DNA of 64,000 bases from positions 310,001-374,000 of the forward strand of contig NZ_VIGW01000003.1 of NCBI RefSeq assembly GCF_007858435.1. The letters run 5' to 3'. This DNA is from Tsukamurella asaccharolytica. Lineage in GTDB: Bacteria > Actinomycetota > Actinomycetes > Mycobacteriales > Mycobacteriaceae. The notes under the pieces were generated by a model, which made no database searches, had not been told where the DNA came from, and worked only from the letters and a program-made list of their open reading frames with translations. Position numbers and translations under genes: made by a program. This document shows, piece by piece, positions 56,575 through 64,000 of the stretch. Numbering within the stretch: position 1 is the stretch's first letter; each line of letters opens with the position of its first letter.

Positions 56575-58577
56575 CCAAGCCCCGCGAGCGCATCGCGGTC
56601 GCCGCCCTCCTCGGAGGGACGGCGATCGCCTACATCTGGGCCCTCGGGCGGGCGGGGTGGGCCAACGCCTTCTACGCCGCCGCCGTCCAGGCCGGCACCG
56701 TCAGCTGGAAGGCGATGTTCTTCGGCAGCTCGGACGGCGCGAACTCCATCACCGTCGACAAGCCGCCCGCCTCCCTGTGGGTGATGGAGGCGTCCACCCG
56801 CGTCTTCGGCGTGAACACCTGGGCGATGCTCGTCCCGCAGGCCCTCCTCGGGGTGGCCTCCGTCGCGCTCCTGTACGCGACGGTGCGCCGCCGCTTCGGC
56901 CCCGGAGCGGGGCTGCTCGCCGGCCTGCTCCTCGCCGTCACGCCGGTGGCGGCCATGATGTTCCGGTTCAACAACCCGGACGCACTGCTCGTGCTGCTGA
57001 TGATCGCCGCGACGTGGGCGCTGCTGCGCGCCGTCGAGGACGGTCGCTGGCGGTGGCTGATCGCCTGCGGCGCCTTCGTGGGCCTGGGGTTCCTCACCAA
57101 GCAGCTCGCCGTGATGCTCATCGTTCCCGGCCTGGCCCTGACCTATCTGATCGCGGGCCCGCCGAAGCTCGGCAGGCGCGTCGCGCAGCTGTTCGCCGCG
57201 GGCGCCGCGATGGTGATCGCGGCCGGCTGGTGGCTGCTGGCCGTCGAACTGTGGCCCGCCTCGTCGCGGCCGTGGATCGGTGGCTCGCAGAACAATTCGA
57301 TCCTGGAGCTGACGCTCGGGTACAACGGCCTCGGCCGCCTCAACGGCGACGAGAGGGGCAGCGTCGGCCCCGGCCGCGGCGGCATGGAGCCGCCCCCGGG
57401 GTTCGAGTTGCCGGCCGGGATGGAGCTGCCCGGCCATCGCGGCGGCGGGATGTTCGGGGAGCCGGGCGTGCTGCGCATGTTCGAGCCGGCGCAGGCCGGC
57501 CAGATCGCCTGGCTGTTGCCCGCGGCGTTGATCGCCCTCGTCCTGGTGCCGGTCCTGCGCCGGCGCGCCCCGCGCACGGACGGCGATCGCGCCGCCGTGA
57601 TCGCCTGGGGCGGCTGGCTGCTCGTCACCGCGATCACGTTCAGCTTCATGGCCGGCATCTTCCACGCCTACTACACGGTGGCCCTCGCGCCCGCGATCGC
57701 GGCACTGGTGGCGATCGGCGCGGCCGTCGGATGGCGCGAGCGGGATCGGCCGGGGGTCCGCGGGGTCGGGGCCCTCGCCGTCGCCGCGACGGGCGCGACC
57801 GCCTGGTACATCCTGGATCTGACGCCCGAGTGGAACCCGTGGCTGCGCTGGTCGATCGCCGCAGCCGCCGCCGTCGCGACGGTGGCGATCCTCGCAACGC
57901 TGGTTCCCACGGTCGGCCGCAGCCGGCGCATCGGCGGGGTGATCGCCGCGACGGCGCTGTTCGCCGCACTCGCCGGACAGGTGGCCTTCACGGCGGAGAC
58001 GGTCACGTCGCCGCGCCAGGGGGCCATCGTCTCCGCGGGCCCGTCGAGCGGGCACGGCTTCGGCCCGGGCGGCGGCATGGGCCGGATGGAGCGGCTCGGC
58101 GGCGGCTTCGGCCGTCCGGCCGGGGGCACGCGGCCCGACGGTGCCCGGGCGGGCGGGGCCGGCGGGGACGGGCGCGAGGCCGGCGGACCGTCGTTCCTGA
58201 TGGGCAGCACGGCCGGGCCCGAGGTGACCGCGCTCCTGCTCGCGGACGCGGACCGCTACACCTGGGTCGCCGCGACGGTCGGGGCCAACGCCGCCGCCGG
58301 CTATCAACTCGCGACGGGCAAGCCCGTGATGCCGATCGGCGGCTTCAACGGAACCGACCCCTCCCCCACGCTCGCCCGGTTCCAGCAGTACGTGCGGGAC
58401 GGCCGGATCCACTACTTCCTCGCCGAATCGGGCGGCCGTTTCGGCGGATTCGGAGGCTCCGGCACAGCGTCGGAGATCCGGGCGTGGGTGGAGAAGACGT
58501 TCTCGTCGCGCACCGTCGACGGGGTCACGGTGTACGACCTCACCGCGCCGACCGGGCGATCGGCCGCACCGCGCTAG
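56571..58577 (+). CDS. GT39/ArnT-like polytopic glycosyltransferase with glycine-rich insertions
   Basis: 668 residues, GTG start overlapping the GT2 stop (GTGA). About eleven membrane helices; the first loop keeps the SSDGANSITVDKPPASLW motif, and the FNNPDALLVLLM helix is typical. The signature loop after helix 7 holds a Gly/Pro/Met-rich stretch (bases 57355-57470), and a second Gly-rich run precedes the C-terminal soluble domain (bases 58040-58190). It presumably transfers sugars from a polyprenol carrier to an acceptor outside the membrane; acceptor and sugar are unknown. Confidence 0.88.
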   Translation: MTKPRERIAVAALLGGTAIAYIWALGRAGWANAFYAAAVQAGTVSWKAMFFGSSDGANSITVDKPPASLWVMEASTRVFGVNTWAMLVPQALLGVASVALLYATVRRRFGPGAGLLAGLLLAVTPVAAMMFRFNNPDALLVLLMIAATWALLRAVEDGRWRWLIACGAFVGLGFLTKQLAVMLIVPGLALTYLIAGPPKLGRRVAQLFAAGAAMVIAAGWWLLAVELWPASSRPWIGGSQNNSILELTLGYNGLGRLNGDERGSVGPGRGGMEPPPGFELPAGMELPGHRGGGMFGEPGVLRMFEPAQAGQIAWLLPAALIALVLVPVLRRRAPRTDGDRAAVIAWGGWLLVTAITFSFMAGIFHAYYTVALAPAIAALVAIGAAVGWRERDRPGVRGVGALAVAATGATAWYILDLTPEWNPWLRWSIAAAAAVATVAILATLVPTVGRSRRIGGVIAATALFAALAGQVAFTAETVTSPRQGAIVSAGPSSGHGFGPGGGMGRMERLGGGFGRPAGGTRPDGARAGGAGGDGREAGGPSFLMGSTAGPEVTALLLADADRYTWVAATVGANAAAGYQLATGKPVMPIGGFNGTDPSPTLARFQQYVRDGRIHYFLAESGGRFGGFGGSGTASEIRAWVEKTFSSRTVDGVTVYDLTAPTGRSAAPR

Positions 58578-58589
58578 AACATCGCCGCG

Positions 58590-59699
58590 TTAGAACAGCC
58601 GGTCGTCGGGATCGACGTCGGCGCGGACCTCGATCCCGGCGGCCAGCGCACCGGCGGGTGGTTCGAGTCCCAGGTGGTGCCACGCCGCCATCGTGGCGAC
58701 GCGGCCCCGCGGGGTGCGGGCCAGCATGCCGGCGCGCACGAGGAAGGGCTCGCAGACCTCCTCGACGGTGCCGGGCTCCTCACCGACGGCCACGGCCAGT
58801 GTGGACACACCCACGGGGCCACCGCCGAAGCTGCGGATCAGGGCGCCGAGCACGGCCCGGTCGAGCCGGTCGAGGCCCAGCTCGTCGACGTCGTAGACCT
58901 TGAGCGCCCCACGCGCGACGTCGACGGTGACGGTCCCGTCGGCGCGGACATCGGCGAAGTCGCGGACCCGGCGCAGCAGCCGGTTGGCGATGCGGGGCGT
59001 GCCGCGGCTGCGGCTGCCGATCTCCGCGGCGGCCTCCCGCTCGATCGAGATACCGAGGATCGTGGCACTGCGCTCGATGACCCGCACCAGATCAGCGGTC
59101 TCGTAGAAGTCCATGTGTGCGGTGAAGCCGAACCGGTCGCGCAGCGGGCCGGTGAGCGCGCCGGACCGGGTGGTGGCCCCCACCAGCGTGAACGGCGCCA
59201 CGTCGAGCGGGATGGAGGTGGCGCCGGGCCCCTTGCCCACGACGACGTCGACCCGGAAGTCCTCCATCGCGAGGTAGAGCATCTCCTCGGCGGGACGGGC
59301 CATGCGGTGGATCTCGTCGATGAACAGCACGTCGCCCTCCACGAGGTTCGACAGCATCGCGGCGAGGTCTCCGGCGCGCTCCAGTGCGGGGCCGGAGGTG
59401 ACGCGCAGCGCCGTGCCCAACTCGCCCGCGATGATCATCGCGAGGCTGGTCTTCCCCAGGCCCGGCGGCCCGGAGAGCAGGATGTGATCGGGCGTGCCGC
59501 CGCGGAGCTTCGCGCCGTGCAGCACCAGCTGCAGCTGCTCCCGGACCTTGGGCTGGCCGATGAACTCGTCGAGCGACTTCGGGCGCAGCGACTCGGTGTC
59601 GTCGCCGGTGAGGGCCGCGGGCCCCATGATCCCCTCGGCCTCCTCGAACTCACTGCCGAACTCGCCGTCCACCCCGTCGCCGTCGTGCACGTCAGCCAC
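58590..59699 (-). CDS. ruvB: Holliday junction branch migration ATPase RuvB
   Basis: 369 residues from a GTG overlapping the ruvA end by eight bases. Walker [10 protein letters not shown], Walker [10 protein letters not shown], sensor VGATTRSG and the arginine-finger LRDRFGF are present. The C-terminal winged-helix domain has LGLEPP. The ~25 N-terminal residues are acidic and more extended than in E. coli. RuvB hexamers drive branch migration with RuvA and position RuvC. It ends the ruvCAB operon, convergent with the GT39-type gene. Confidence 0.98.
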   Translation of the reverse strand: MADVHDGDGVDGEFGSEFEEAEGIMGPAALTGDDTESLRPKSLDEFIGQPKVREQLQLVLHGAKLRGGTPDHILLSGPPGLGKTSLAMIIAGELGTALRVTSGPALERAGDLAAMLSNLVEGDVLFIDEIHRMARPAEEMLYLAMEDFRVDVVVGKGPGATSIPLDVAPFTLVGATTRSGALTGPLRDRFGFTAHMDFYETADLVRVIERSATILGISIEREAAAEIGSRSRGTPRIANRLLRRVRDFADVRADGTVTVDVARGALKVYDVDELGLDRLDRAVLGALIRSFGGGPVGVSTLAVAVGEEPGTVEEVCEPFLVRAGMLARTPRGRVATMAAWHHLGLEPPAGALAAGIEVRADVDPDDRLF

Positions 59700-60291
59700 G
59701 GCCCAGGGACTTCAGGGCGTCGCGCAGGAGCTCTGACACCGACTTGCCGGCCCCGGCCTCGACGGCGGCCGCGACGGCGGGCTCGGCCTGCTTCGGGGTG
59801 AATCCGAGGCCCTCGAGGGCGTTCAGGAGCTGCTCGGAGACGCCGTCCGCCGGCACCGTCGACCCGGCGGACGCGGAGCCGTTCGACGACGCCGCGCTGA
59901 CCTTGTCCTTGAGCTCCACGTGGATCCGTTCGGCGACGCGCTTACCGACGCCGGGGATCAGGCACAGCGTCGTGATGTCGCCCGAGGCGATGGCGACCTG
60001 CATCTGCGCGGGCTCGAGCACCGCGATGGCGGCCATGGCCAGCCGCGGGCCGACGCCCTGCACCGTCTGGAGCAAGTGGAACAGGTCCTGCTGCGGACCG
60101 TCGGTGAAGCCGTACAGCGTCTGCGAGTCCTCCCGCACCACCATGGAGGTCAGCAGGAAGCCCTCGCTGCCGCGCGTCAGCGTGCCCGCGGTGTTCGGGG
60201 CGACGAGGACCCGGTAACCGACGCCGGCGCACTCGACCACCACGTGATCGAGCCCGATGTGCCGTACCTCGCCGCGCAGCGACGCGATCAT
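59692..60291 (-). CDS. ruvA: Holliday junction DNA-binding subunit RuvA
   Basis: 199 residues. The OB-fold starts [20 protein letters not shown]; the helix-hairpin-helix motifs are [13 protein letters not shown] and [12 protein letters not shown]; the C-terminal domain III ([20 protein letters not shown]) binds RuvB. The ATG overlaps the ruvC stop by four bases. It is the tetrameric clamp that flattens Holliday junctions. Confidence 0.98.
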   Translation of the reverse strand: MIASLRGEVRHIGLDHVVVECAGVGYRVLVAPNTAGTLTRGSEGFLLTSMVVREDSQTLYGFTDGPQQDLFHLLQTVQGVGPRLAMAAIAVLEPAQMQVAIASGDITTLCLIPGVGKRVAERIHVELKDKVSAASSNGSASAGSTVPADGVSEQLLNALEGLGFTPKQAEPAVAAAVEAGAGKSVSELLRDALKSLGRG

Positions 60292-60875
60292 CCCACTCCT
60301 CCTGTGACCCCGCGGCCGGCGCGACGCTGTGCCGCGAGCCGCTGCTCGAAGACCTTCTTCTGTTCCGCAGCACGACGTTCCGCCTCTGCCATCCGGGCGA
60401 TCATGGGCGCCCGCCAGCTGTGGCACACGGCCAGCGCGAGGGCGTCCGCCGCGTCCGCCGGTTCGGGCGCCTTCTGCAGCCCGAGGATCCGGGTGATCAT
60501 CGCCGTCACCTGCGCCTTGCCCGCGTTGCCGTTGCCCGTGACCGCCGCCTTGACCTCCGACGGGGTGTGGAAATGCACGTCGATGCCCCGGCGGGCGGCG
60601 GCCAGGGCCACCACGCCGCCGGCCTGCGCCGTGCCCATCGCCGTGGATACGTTGTGCTGCGCGAAGACCCGCTCGACGGCGATCACGTCGGGCTCGTGGG
60701 TGTCCATCCAGTACTCCGCGGCGGTCCACACCGCCAGCAGCCGCTCCGCCAGCGGCATCGTCGACGGCGTCCGCACCACGTCGACGTCGAGCGCCGTGAC
60801 CTTCCGGGCCGCGCCCGTCTCGACCACCGACAGGCCGCAGCGCGTGAGCCCGGGGTCCACCCCCATCACCCGCAT
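60288..60875 (-). CDS. ruvC: Holliday junction resolvase RuvC
   Basis: 195 residues from the ATG at 60875, preceded by a good GGAGGT. The catalytic acids are in [19 protein letters not shown] and [14 protein letters not shown]-terminal extension after about residue 165 is rich in Glu, Gln and Arg. RuvC cuts junctions symmetrically within the RuvAB complex. It is the first gene of the operon and has a LexA box overlapping its promoter. Confidence 0.98.
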   Translation of the reverse strand: MRVMGVDPGLTRCGLSVVETGAARKVTALDVDVVRTPSTMPLAERLLAVWTAAEYWMDTHEPDVIAVERVFAQHNVSTAMGTAQAGGVVALAAARRGIDVHFHTPSEVKAAVTGNGNAGKAQVTAMITRILGLQKAPEPADAADALALAVCHSWRAPMIARMAEAERRAAEQKKVFEQRLAAQRRAGRGVTGGVG

Positions 60876-60904
60876 CGCCGCACCTCCGCACACCGCCCGA
60901 ACAG

Positions 60905-60927
60905 TCAAACCTTTGTTCGAGAGCATA
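60905..60927 (-). promoter_or_regulatory. LexA SOS box overlapping the ruvCAB promoter
   Basis: On the minus strand TCGAAC-AAAG-GTTTGA (60920-60905) matches the mycobacterial SOS box TCGAAC-N4-GTTCGA at 11 of 12 arm positions. A TATGCT -10 box (60927-60922) lies just upstream, so the transcription start would fall inside the box and LexA would block initiation. DNA-damage induction of ruvC through LexA is known in M. tuberculosis. Confidence 0.85.
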
Positions 60928-60966
60928 CCCGCTCGGCGCCCCGCCGGGAGGCAGCGACGCGCCTGG

Positions 60967-62670
60967 CTACTCGCAGATGACGGTGGGAACCGGGTCGTAC
61001 TTGACGGTGCGCGTGTGCTGGGAGATGACGCTACCGGACTTGACATCGGTGATGGTGCGGGTGTTGCTGGTGGTGAAGCCGGGCTGCCCGGTGCTGGCGA
61101 CGCAGTGCGGACCCTTCGCGAGCCTGATGGTCGACGGCTGCGTCGGCAGGCTGCGCGCCCCGGTGCTGGACGTCACCTCGCGCGTCTTGGTGCTCCACAT
61201 CCGCACCGAGACCGACGATGCGCCCGCGCTGGACTCGATGACGATGCCGTACGGCGTGTCGTTGCGGAACCGCAGGTCGATCGCGCCTTCGAAGACGGTG
61301 GCCTCGCGCGCCTCGGGGTAGCGCGAGATGTAGTAGCTGTGCTCGGTGTGGCCCGCGTCCTCGAGACCGGCGAAGTAAGCGGCGTTGTAGAGCGTGGTGG
61401 CGAACTGCGAGATGCCGCCGCCGACGGCCTTGTCCGGCCGGCCGTTGTTGATGATGCCCGACTCGACGTAACCCTGCGCCGTGCCGCGCGGGCCGGTGTA
61501 GCCGTTGAGCGAGAAGGTCTCACCGGGCAGCACCACGGCGCCGTTGACCTGCTGCGCGACGCGGCGGATGTTCGCGCCCGAGGCGTCGGTGAACCCGCCT
61601 GTGGAGAACTCGCTGACCACCTCGCGCACGCCCAGCTCCTTGGCGCGGGCGGTGGTGATCTTGGGTTCGACCGACTTGAACTGCGCCGTCGCAGTGCGCC
61701 CCTGAGTGGAGCGCTCGGTGACGGCCTTGGTGACGGCGTCGATCGTCGGGTCCCAGACCACCTCGCGGCCGGGCACGGCTTCGGTGATCGTCGGCGCGCC
61801 CCCGGAGAGCACGAAGCCGGCGTCCTTGGGCTCGGCGACCGCGGATTCGAGGCGCGTGCCGAGGACCTTCCTCGCGGCCTCCCGGTCGACCTTGGGCGCG
61901 AGGTTGCCGGCCCCGTCGGGCTGGAAGGTGAGGAACGTGCCGATGTCGGCGCCCGAGACCCGGCCGACGGTGCCGGCGGCCGCCTGCCCGGAGGCATCGC
62001 GCCGCAGGACGACGTCGGACGCGACGGCCTGCGCGGCCGCCCCGGACGCCACGGCACGCACCACGTCGGCGGAGACGGTCGGCTTGACGACCTCGGTGGG
62101 CACGGTGATGTCGGTGGAGCCCGGCCAGGCCGCCGTGACGGCGTCGGCGGCCTTGGCGAGGTCGATCGTGTCACCGGCACGGGGTTCGACGGCCACCGGC
62201 CTGCCGCCGCGGTAGATCACGGCGCCGTCGCCGGCCTGCGATGTCAGGGCGCCGGTGGCCTTCGTGATCGCCGCGTCGAAGACCTGGCGGTTCAGCGTGA
62301 GCGCGGGGTCCACGTCCCGGTCGCGTACCAACCCGACCAGGTCGCGCAGCGGCGAACGCAGGTCGATCGCACGCTGCACGGTGCCCGGCACGTCCACGGC
62401 CAGGCCGAGCTGCGCGGGCTGGAGCCGTACCTCGCCCTTGGCGGTGCGGAGCGTGATGGGCTCCGCATCCACCCGCTTCGCGGCATCCTCGAGGCGGTGG
62501 ACGGCCTCGTCGCGGCCCATCGCCCCGAACTCGACCCCGACCGCGGTGGCCCCATGGACCGTCTCCGCGCGCCCCGCCTCCCAGACCGCGGCACCGCCCG
62601 CCCCGAAGAGCAGAGCCACCGCCAGAACCAGGGCCGGGGCACGGCGCAGCGCCGTTCGAGTGCGAGTCAC
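60967..62670 (-). CDS. VanW family protein with peptidoglycan-binding-like N-terminal repeats
   Basis: 567 residues from a GTG. An N-terminal membrane helix (about 10-30) anchors or exports it. Two YoaR-like putative peptidoglycan-binding repeats follow, then the VanW domain with [10 protein letters not shown], a [16 protein letters not shown] segment, [20 protein letters not shown] and [18 protein letters not shown]. The end ([14 protein letters not shown]) looks like a short G5-type tail. VanW proteins occur with vancomycin-resistance genes in some bacteria, but chromosomal ones are widespread and of unknown role; resistance is not implied. Confidence 0.9.
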   Translation of the reverse strand: MTRTRTALRRAPALVLAVALLFGAGGAAVWEAGRAETVHGATAVGVEFGAMGRDEAVHRLEDAAKRVDAEPITLRTAKGEVRLQPAQLGLAVDVPGTVQRAIDLRSPLRDLVGLVRDRDVDPALTLNRQVFDAAITKATGALTSQAGDGAVIYRGGRPVAVEPRAGDTIDLAKAADAVTAAWPGSTDITVPTEVVKPTVSADVVRAVASGAAAQAVASDVVLRRDASGQAAAGTVGRVSGADIGTFLTFQPDGAGNLAPKVDREAARKVLGTRLESAVAEPKDAGFVLSGGAPTITEAVPGREVVWDPTIDAVTKAVTERSTQGRTATAQFKSVEPKITTARAKELGVREVVSEFSTGGFTDASGANIRRVAQQVNGAVVLPGETFSLNGYTGPRGTAQGYVESGIINNGRPDKAVGGGISQFATTLYNAAYFAGLEDAGHTEHSYYISRYPEAREATVFEGAIDLRFRNDTPYGIVIESSAGASSVSVRMWSTKTREVTSSTGARSLPTQPSTIRLAKGPHCVASTGQPGFTTSNTRTITDVKSGSVISQHTRTVKYDPVPTVICE

Positions 62671-62676
62671 AAACTG

Positions 62677-62682
62677 AGAATA
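62677..62682 (-). promoter_or_regulatory. Candidate -10 box of a leaderless VanW transcript
   Basis: On the minus strand TATTCT is followed by six bases (CAGTTT) and the GTG at 62670. This is the same TANNNT-N6-start layout as in front of the DUF885 gene and indicates an mRNA beginning at the start codon. No Shine-Dalgarno sequence is present. Confidence 0.55.
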
Positions 62683-62739
62683 TCCTGACGCGCTATTACC
62701 GCGCAGCAGGGGCGATGCGGTACCGCAATCTTAGGGCAT

Positions 62740-63495
62740 TTAGTCTTCGTCGAGCTGGGCCAGGACCTCGTCGGAGATGTCGACGTTGGTGTACACGTTC
62801 TGCACGTCGTCGCTGTCCTCCAGCGCGTCGACCAGCTTGAAGACCTTTCGCGCGCCGTCGGCGTCGACGGGGACCTCGACCGACGCTCGGAAGCCGGACT
62901 CGGCCGACTCGTAGTCGATGCCGGCCTCCTGCAGCGCGCTGCGCACCGCGACGAGATCGGTCGGCTCCGCGATGATCTCGAACTGATCACCCAGGTCGCT
63001 GATCTCCTCGGCGCCCGCGTCCAGCACGGCCATCAGCACGTCGTCCTCCGCCTGGCCGTTCTTGTCCAGGGTCACGATGCCCTTGCGGGTGAACAGGTAC
63101 GCGACCGAGCCCGGATCGGCCATGTTGCCGCCGTTGCGGGTCATCGCGACGCGGACCTCGCCCGCGGCGCGGTTGCGGTTATCGGTGAGGCACTCGATGA
63201 GGACCGCCACGCCGTTCGGGCCGTAACCCTCGTACATGATGGTCTGCCAGTCGGCGCCGCCGGCCTCCTCGCCGCCACCGCGCTTGCGGGCGCGCTCGAT
63301 GTTGTCGTTGGGGACCGAGGTCTTCTTCGCCTTCTGGATGGCGTCGTAGAGCGTCGGGTTGCCGTCGGGATCGCTACCACCGGTGCGCGCGGCGACCTCG
63401 ATGTTCTTGATCAGCTTGGCGAAGAGCTTGCCCCGCTTGGCGTCGATCGCCGCCTTCTTGTGCTTGGTGGTGGCCCATTTGGAATGACCGCTCAT
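62740..63495 (-). CDS. yebC: YebC/PmpR-type transcriptional regulator or ribosome-associated factor
   Basis: 251 residues, starting [17 protein letters not shown] after a GAGGGA ribosome-binding site. The family signatures [39 protein letters not shown] and [14 protein letters not shown] are all present. In several bacteria YebC proteins bind DNA as regulators; recent work ties some to relieving ribosome stalling. It lies upstream of ruvC in mycobacteria too. Confidence 0.96.
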   Translation of the reverse strand: MSGHSKWATTKHKKAAIDAKRGKLFAKLIKNIEVAARTGGSDPDGNPTLYDAIQKAKKTSVPNDNIERARKRGGGEEAGGADWQTIMYEGYGPNGVAVLIECLTDNRNRAAGEVRVAMTRNGGNMADPGSVAYLFTRKGIVTLDKNGQAEDDVLMAVLDAGAEEISDLGDQFEIIAEPTDLVAVRSALQEAGIDYESAESGFRASVEVPVDADGARKVFKLVDALEDSDDVQNVYTNVDISDEVLAQLDED

Positions 63496-63540
63496 CGATC
63501 CCTCGATTCCGTTCAGGTGCGCTGTCTCAACCCTGCGAGT

Positions 63541-64000
63541 TTACGTGAACGCCTTCTCCAGCTCGGTCAACGCGTCCTCGAGGTGGTGGACGAGGCGTTG
63601 CACGTGCGGGACCGACGTCCGGCACGCGGTGATGCCGAACTCCAGGTTCCGGTTGTTGGTGCAGATCGTGATGTTCGCCGCCTGCCCCTCCCACGGGATG
63701 GACGCCGGGTACACGCCGTCGAGGTGCGCGCCGTTCCAGTACATCGCCTCGCGCGGGCCCGGGACGTTCGAGATCACCAGGTTGAAGGGCGGGCGCGCGC
63801 CGCTCGGGTATCCGGGCAGCATGCCCGGGGCGAGGCCGGCGATGTTCGCGGCGCTGAGCGCCAGCACCTGCAGCGGCGACAGCTCCCCCATCACCCTGCG
63901 GGCCGCGCGCACCGAGTCCTGGATCGTCGTGACCCGGGCGACGGGGTCGGTCAGGTCGGTCGCCAAGGTGGCGATGACGGCGCCGACGGCGTTCGACGAG
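63541..64000 (-). CDS. Wax ester synthase/diacylglycerol acyltransferase (WS/DGAT), C-terminal part
   Basis: The frame is open to the window edge, so about 152 C-terminal residues are seen. They match the DUF1298 C-terminal domain of WS/DGAT: the SSNAVGAVIATLATDL segment, FNLVISNVPGPREAMYWNGAHL, then YPASIPWEGQAANITICTNN. These enzymes make triacylglycerol or wax esters from acyl-CoA and are common in storage-lipid-rich actinobacteria. The catalytic HHxxxDG motif would be outside the window. Confidence 0.9.
   Translation of the reverse strand, partial: SSNAVGAVIATLATDLTDPVARVTTIQDSVRAARRVMGELSPLQVLALSAANIAGLAPGMLPGYPSGARPPFNLVISNVPGPREAMYWNGAHLDGVYPASIPWEGQAANITICTNNRNLEFGITACRTSVPHVQRLVHHLEDALTELEKAFT

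Noticed and set aside
56232-58412. A minus-strand open frame of 726 codons opposite the GT39-type gene
   Set aside because: Antisense to a clear multi-helix transferase; the translation is Arg/His/Gly-rich with no motifs.

Overview
The window is high-G+C actinobacterial chromosome. Gene content and order match the Mycobacteriales: the aroE-mltG-ruvX-alaS-rarA block, aspS next to a neutral zinc metallopeptidase, hisS-glyoxalase II-ppiB-relA-apt-secF-secD-yajC, and ruvCAB-yebC are laid out much as around Rv2550c-Rv2603c of Mycobacterium tuberculosis. GTG starts, 4-base start/stop overlaps (ATGA, GTGA) and TANNNT -10 boxes lying 6-8 bases before start codons (leaderless mRNAs) also fit. A genus such as Tsukamurella, Gordonia or a relative is likely; the sequence alone does not settle which.

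Layout. (1) Bases 2-7302: the end of an accessory island holding a very large DUF1998 helicase with a Vsr-like nuclease domain (cut by the window edge), a UvrD-type helicase with an N-terminal RelE-like domain, and an EcsC-family protein of lower G+C. This tightly packed trio looks like an anti-phage or DNA-processing system and is the best candidate here for something undescribed. (2) 7455-9162: a DUF421 pseudogene with an internal deletion, then ilvA. (3) 9280-18311: a two-component system, a polar amino-acid ABC transporter whose binding-protein gene is frameshifted, and four luciferase-like flavin monooxygenases, together resembling organosulfur scavenging clusters. (4) 18397-25946: a housekeeping run on the minus strand (prepilin peptidase, thioesterase, aroE, mltG, ruvX, alaS, rarA).

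(5) 25972-31396: phosphotransferase, transglutaminase, ATP-grasp/alpha-E fusion and DUF389 membrane protein. (6) 31400-36360: aspS, divergent zinc metallopeptidase, small membrane protein, DUF885 protein. (7) 36401-41036: a lipid/glycerol-phosphate cluster (dagK-like kinase and AGPS-like flavoprotein, divergent from TetR-glpD) with only 15 bases between the divergent start codons. (8) 41151-52931: SRPBCC protein, radical SAM protein, membrane protein, hisS, MBL hydrolase, ppiB, relA, apt, secF, secD, yajC. (9) 53028-58577: RecQ with a phosphoribosyltransferase-like tail, divergent from a GT2-GtrA/GT39 glycosyltransferase pair. (10) 58590-64000: ruvB-ruvA-ruvC under a recognisable LexA SOS box, a VanW protein, yebC and the C-terminal end of a wax ester synthase/DGAT.

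No rRNA, tRNA, CRISPR array or insertion sequence was seen. No stretch over 300 bases lacks a gene.
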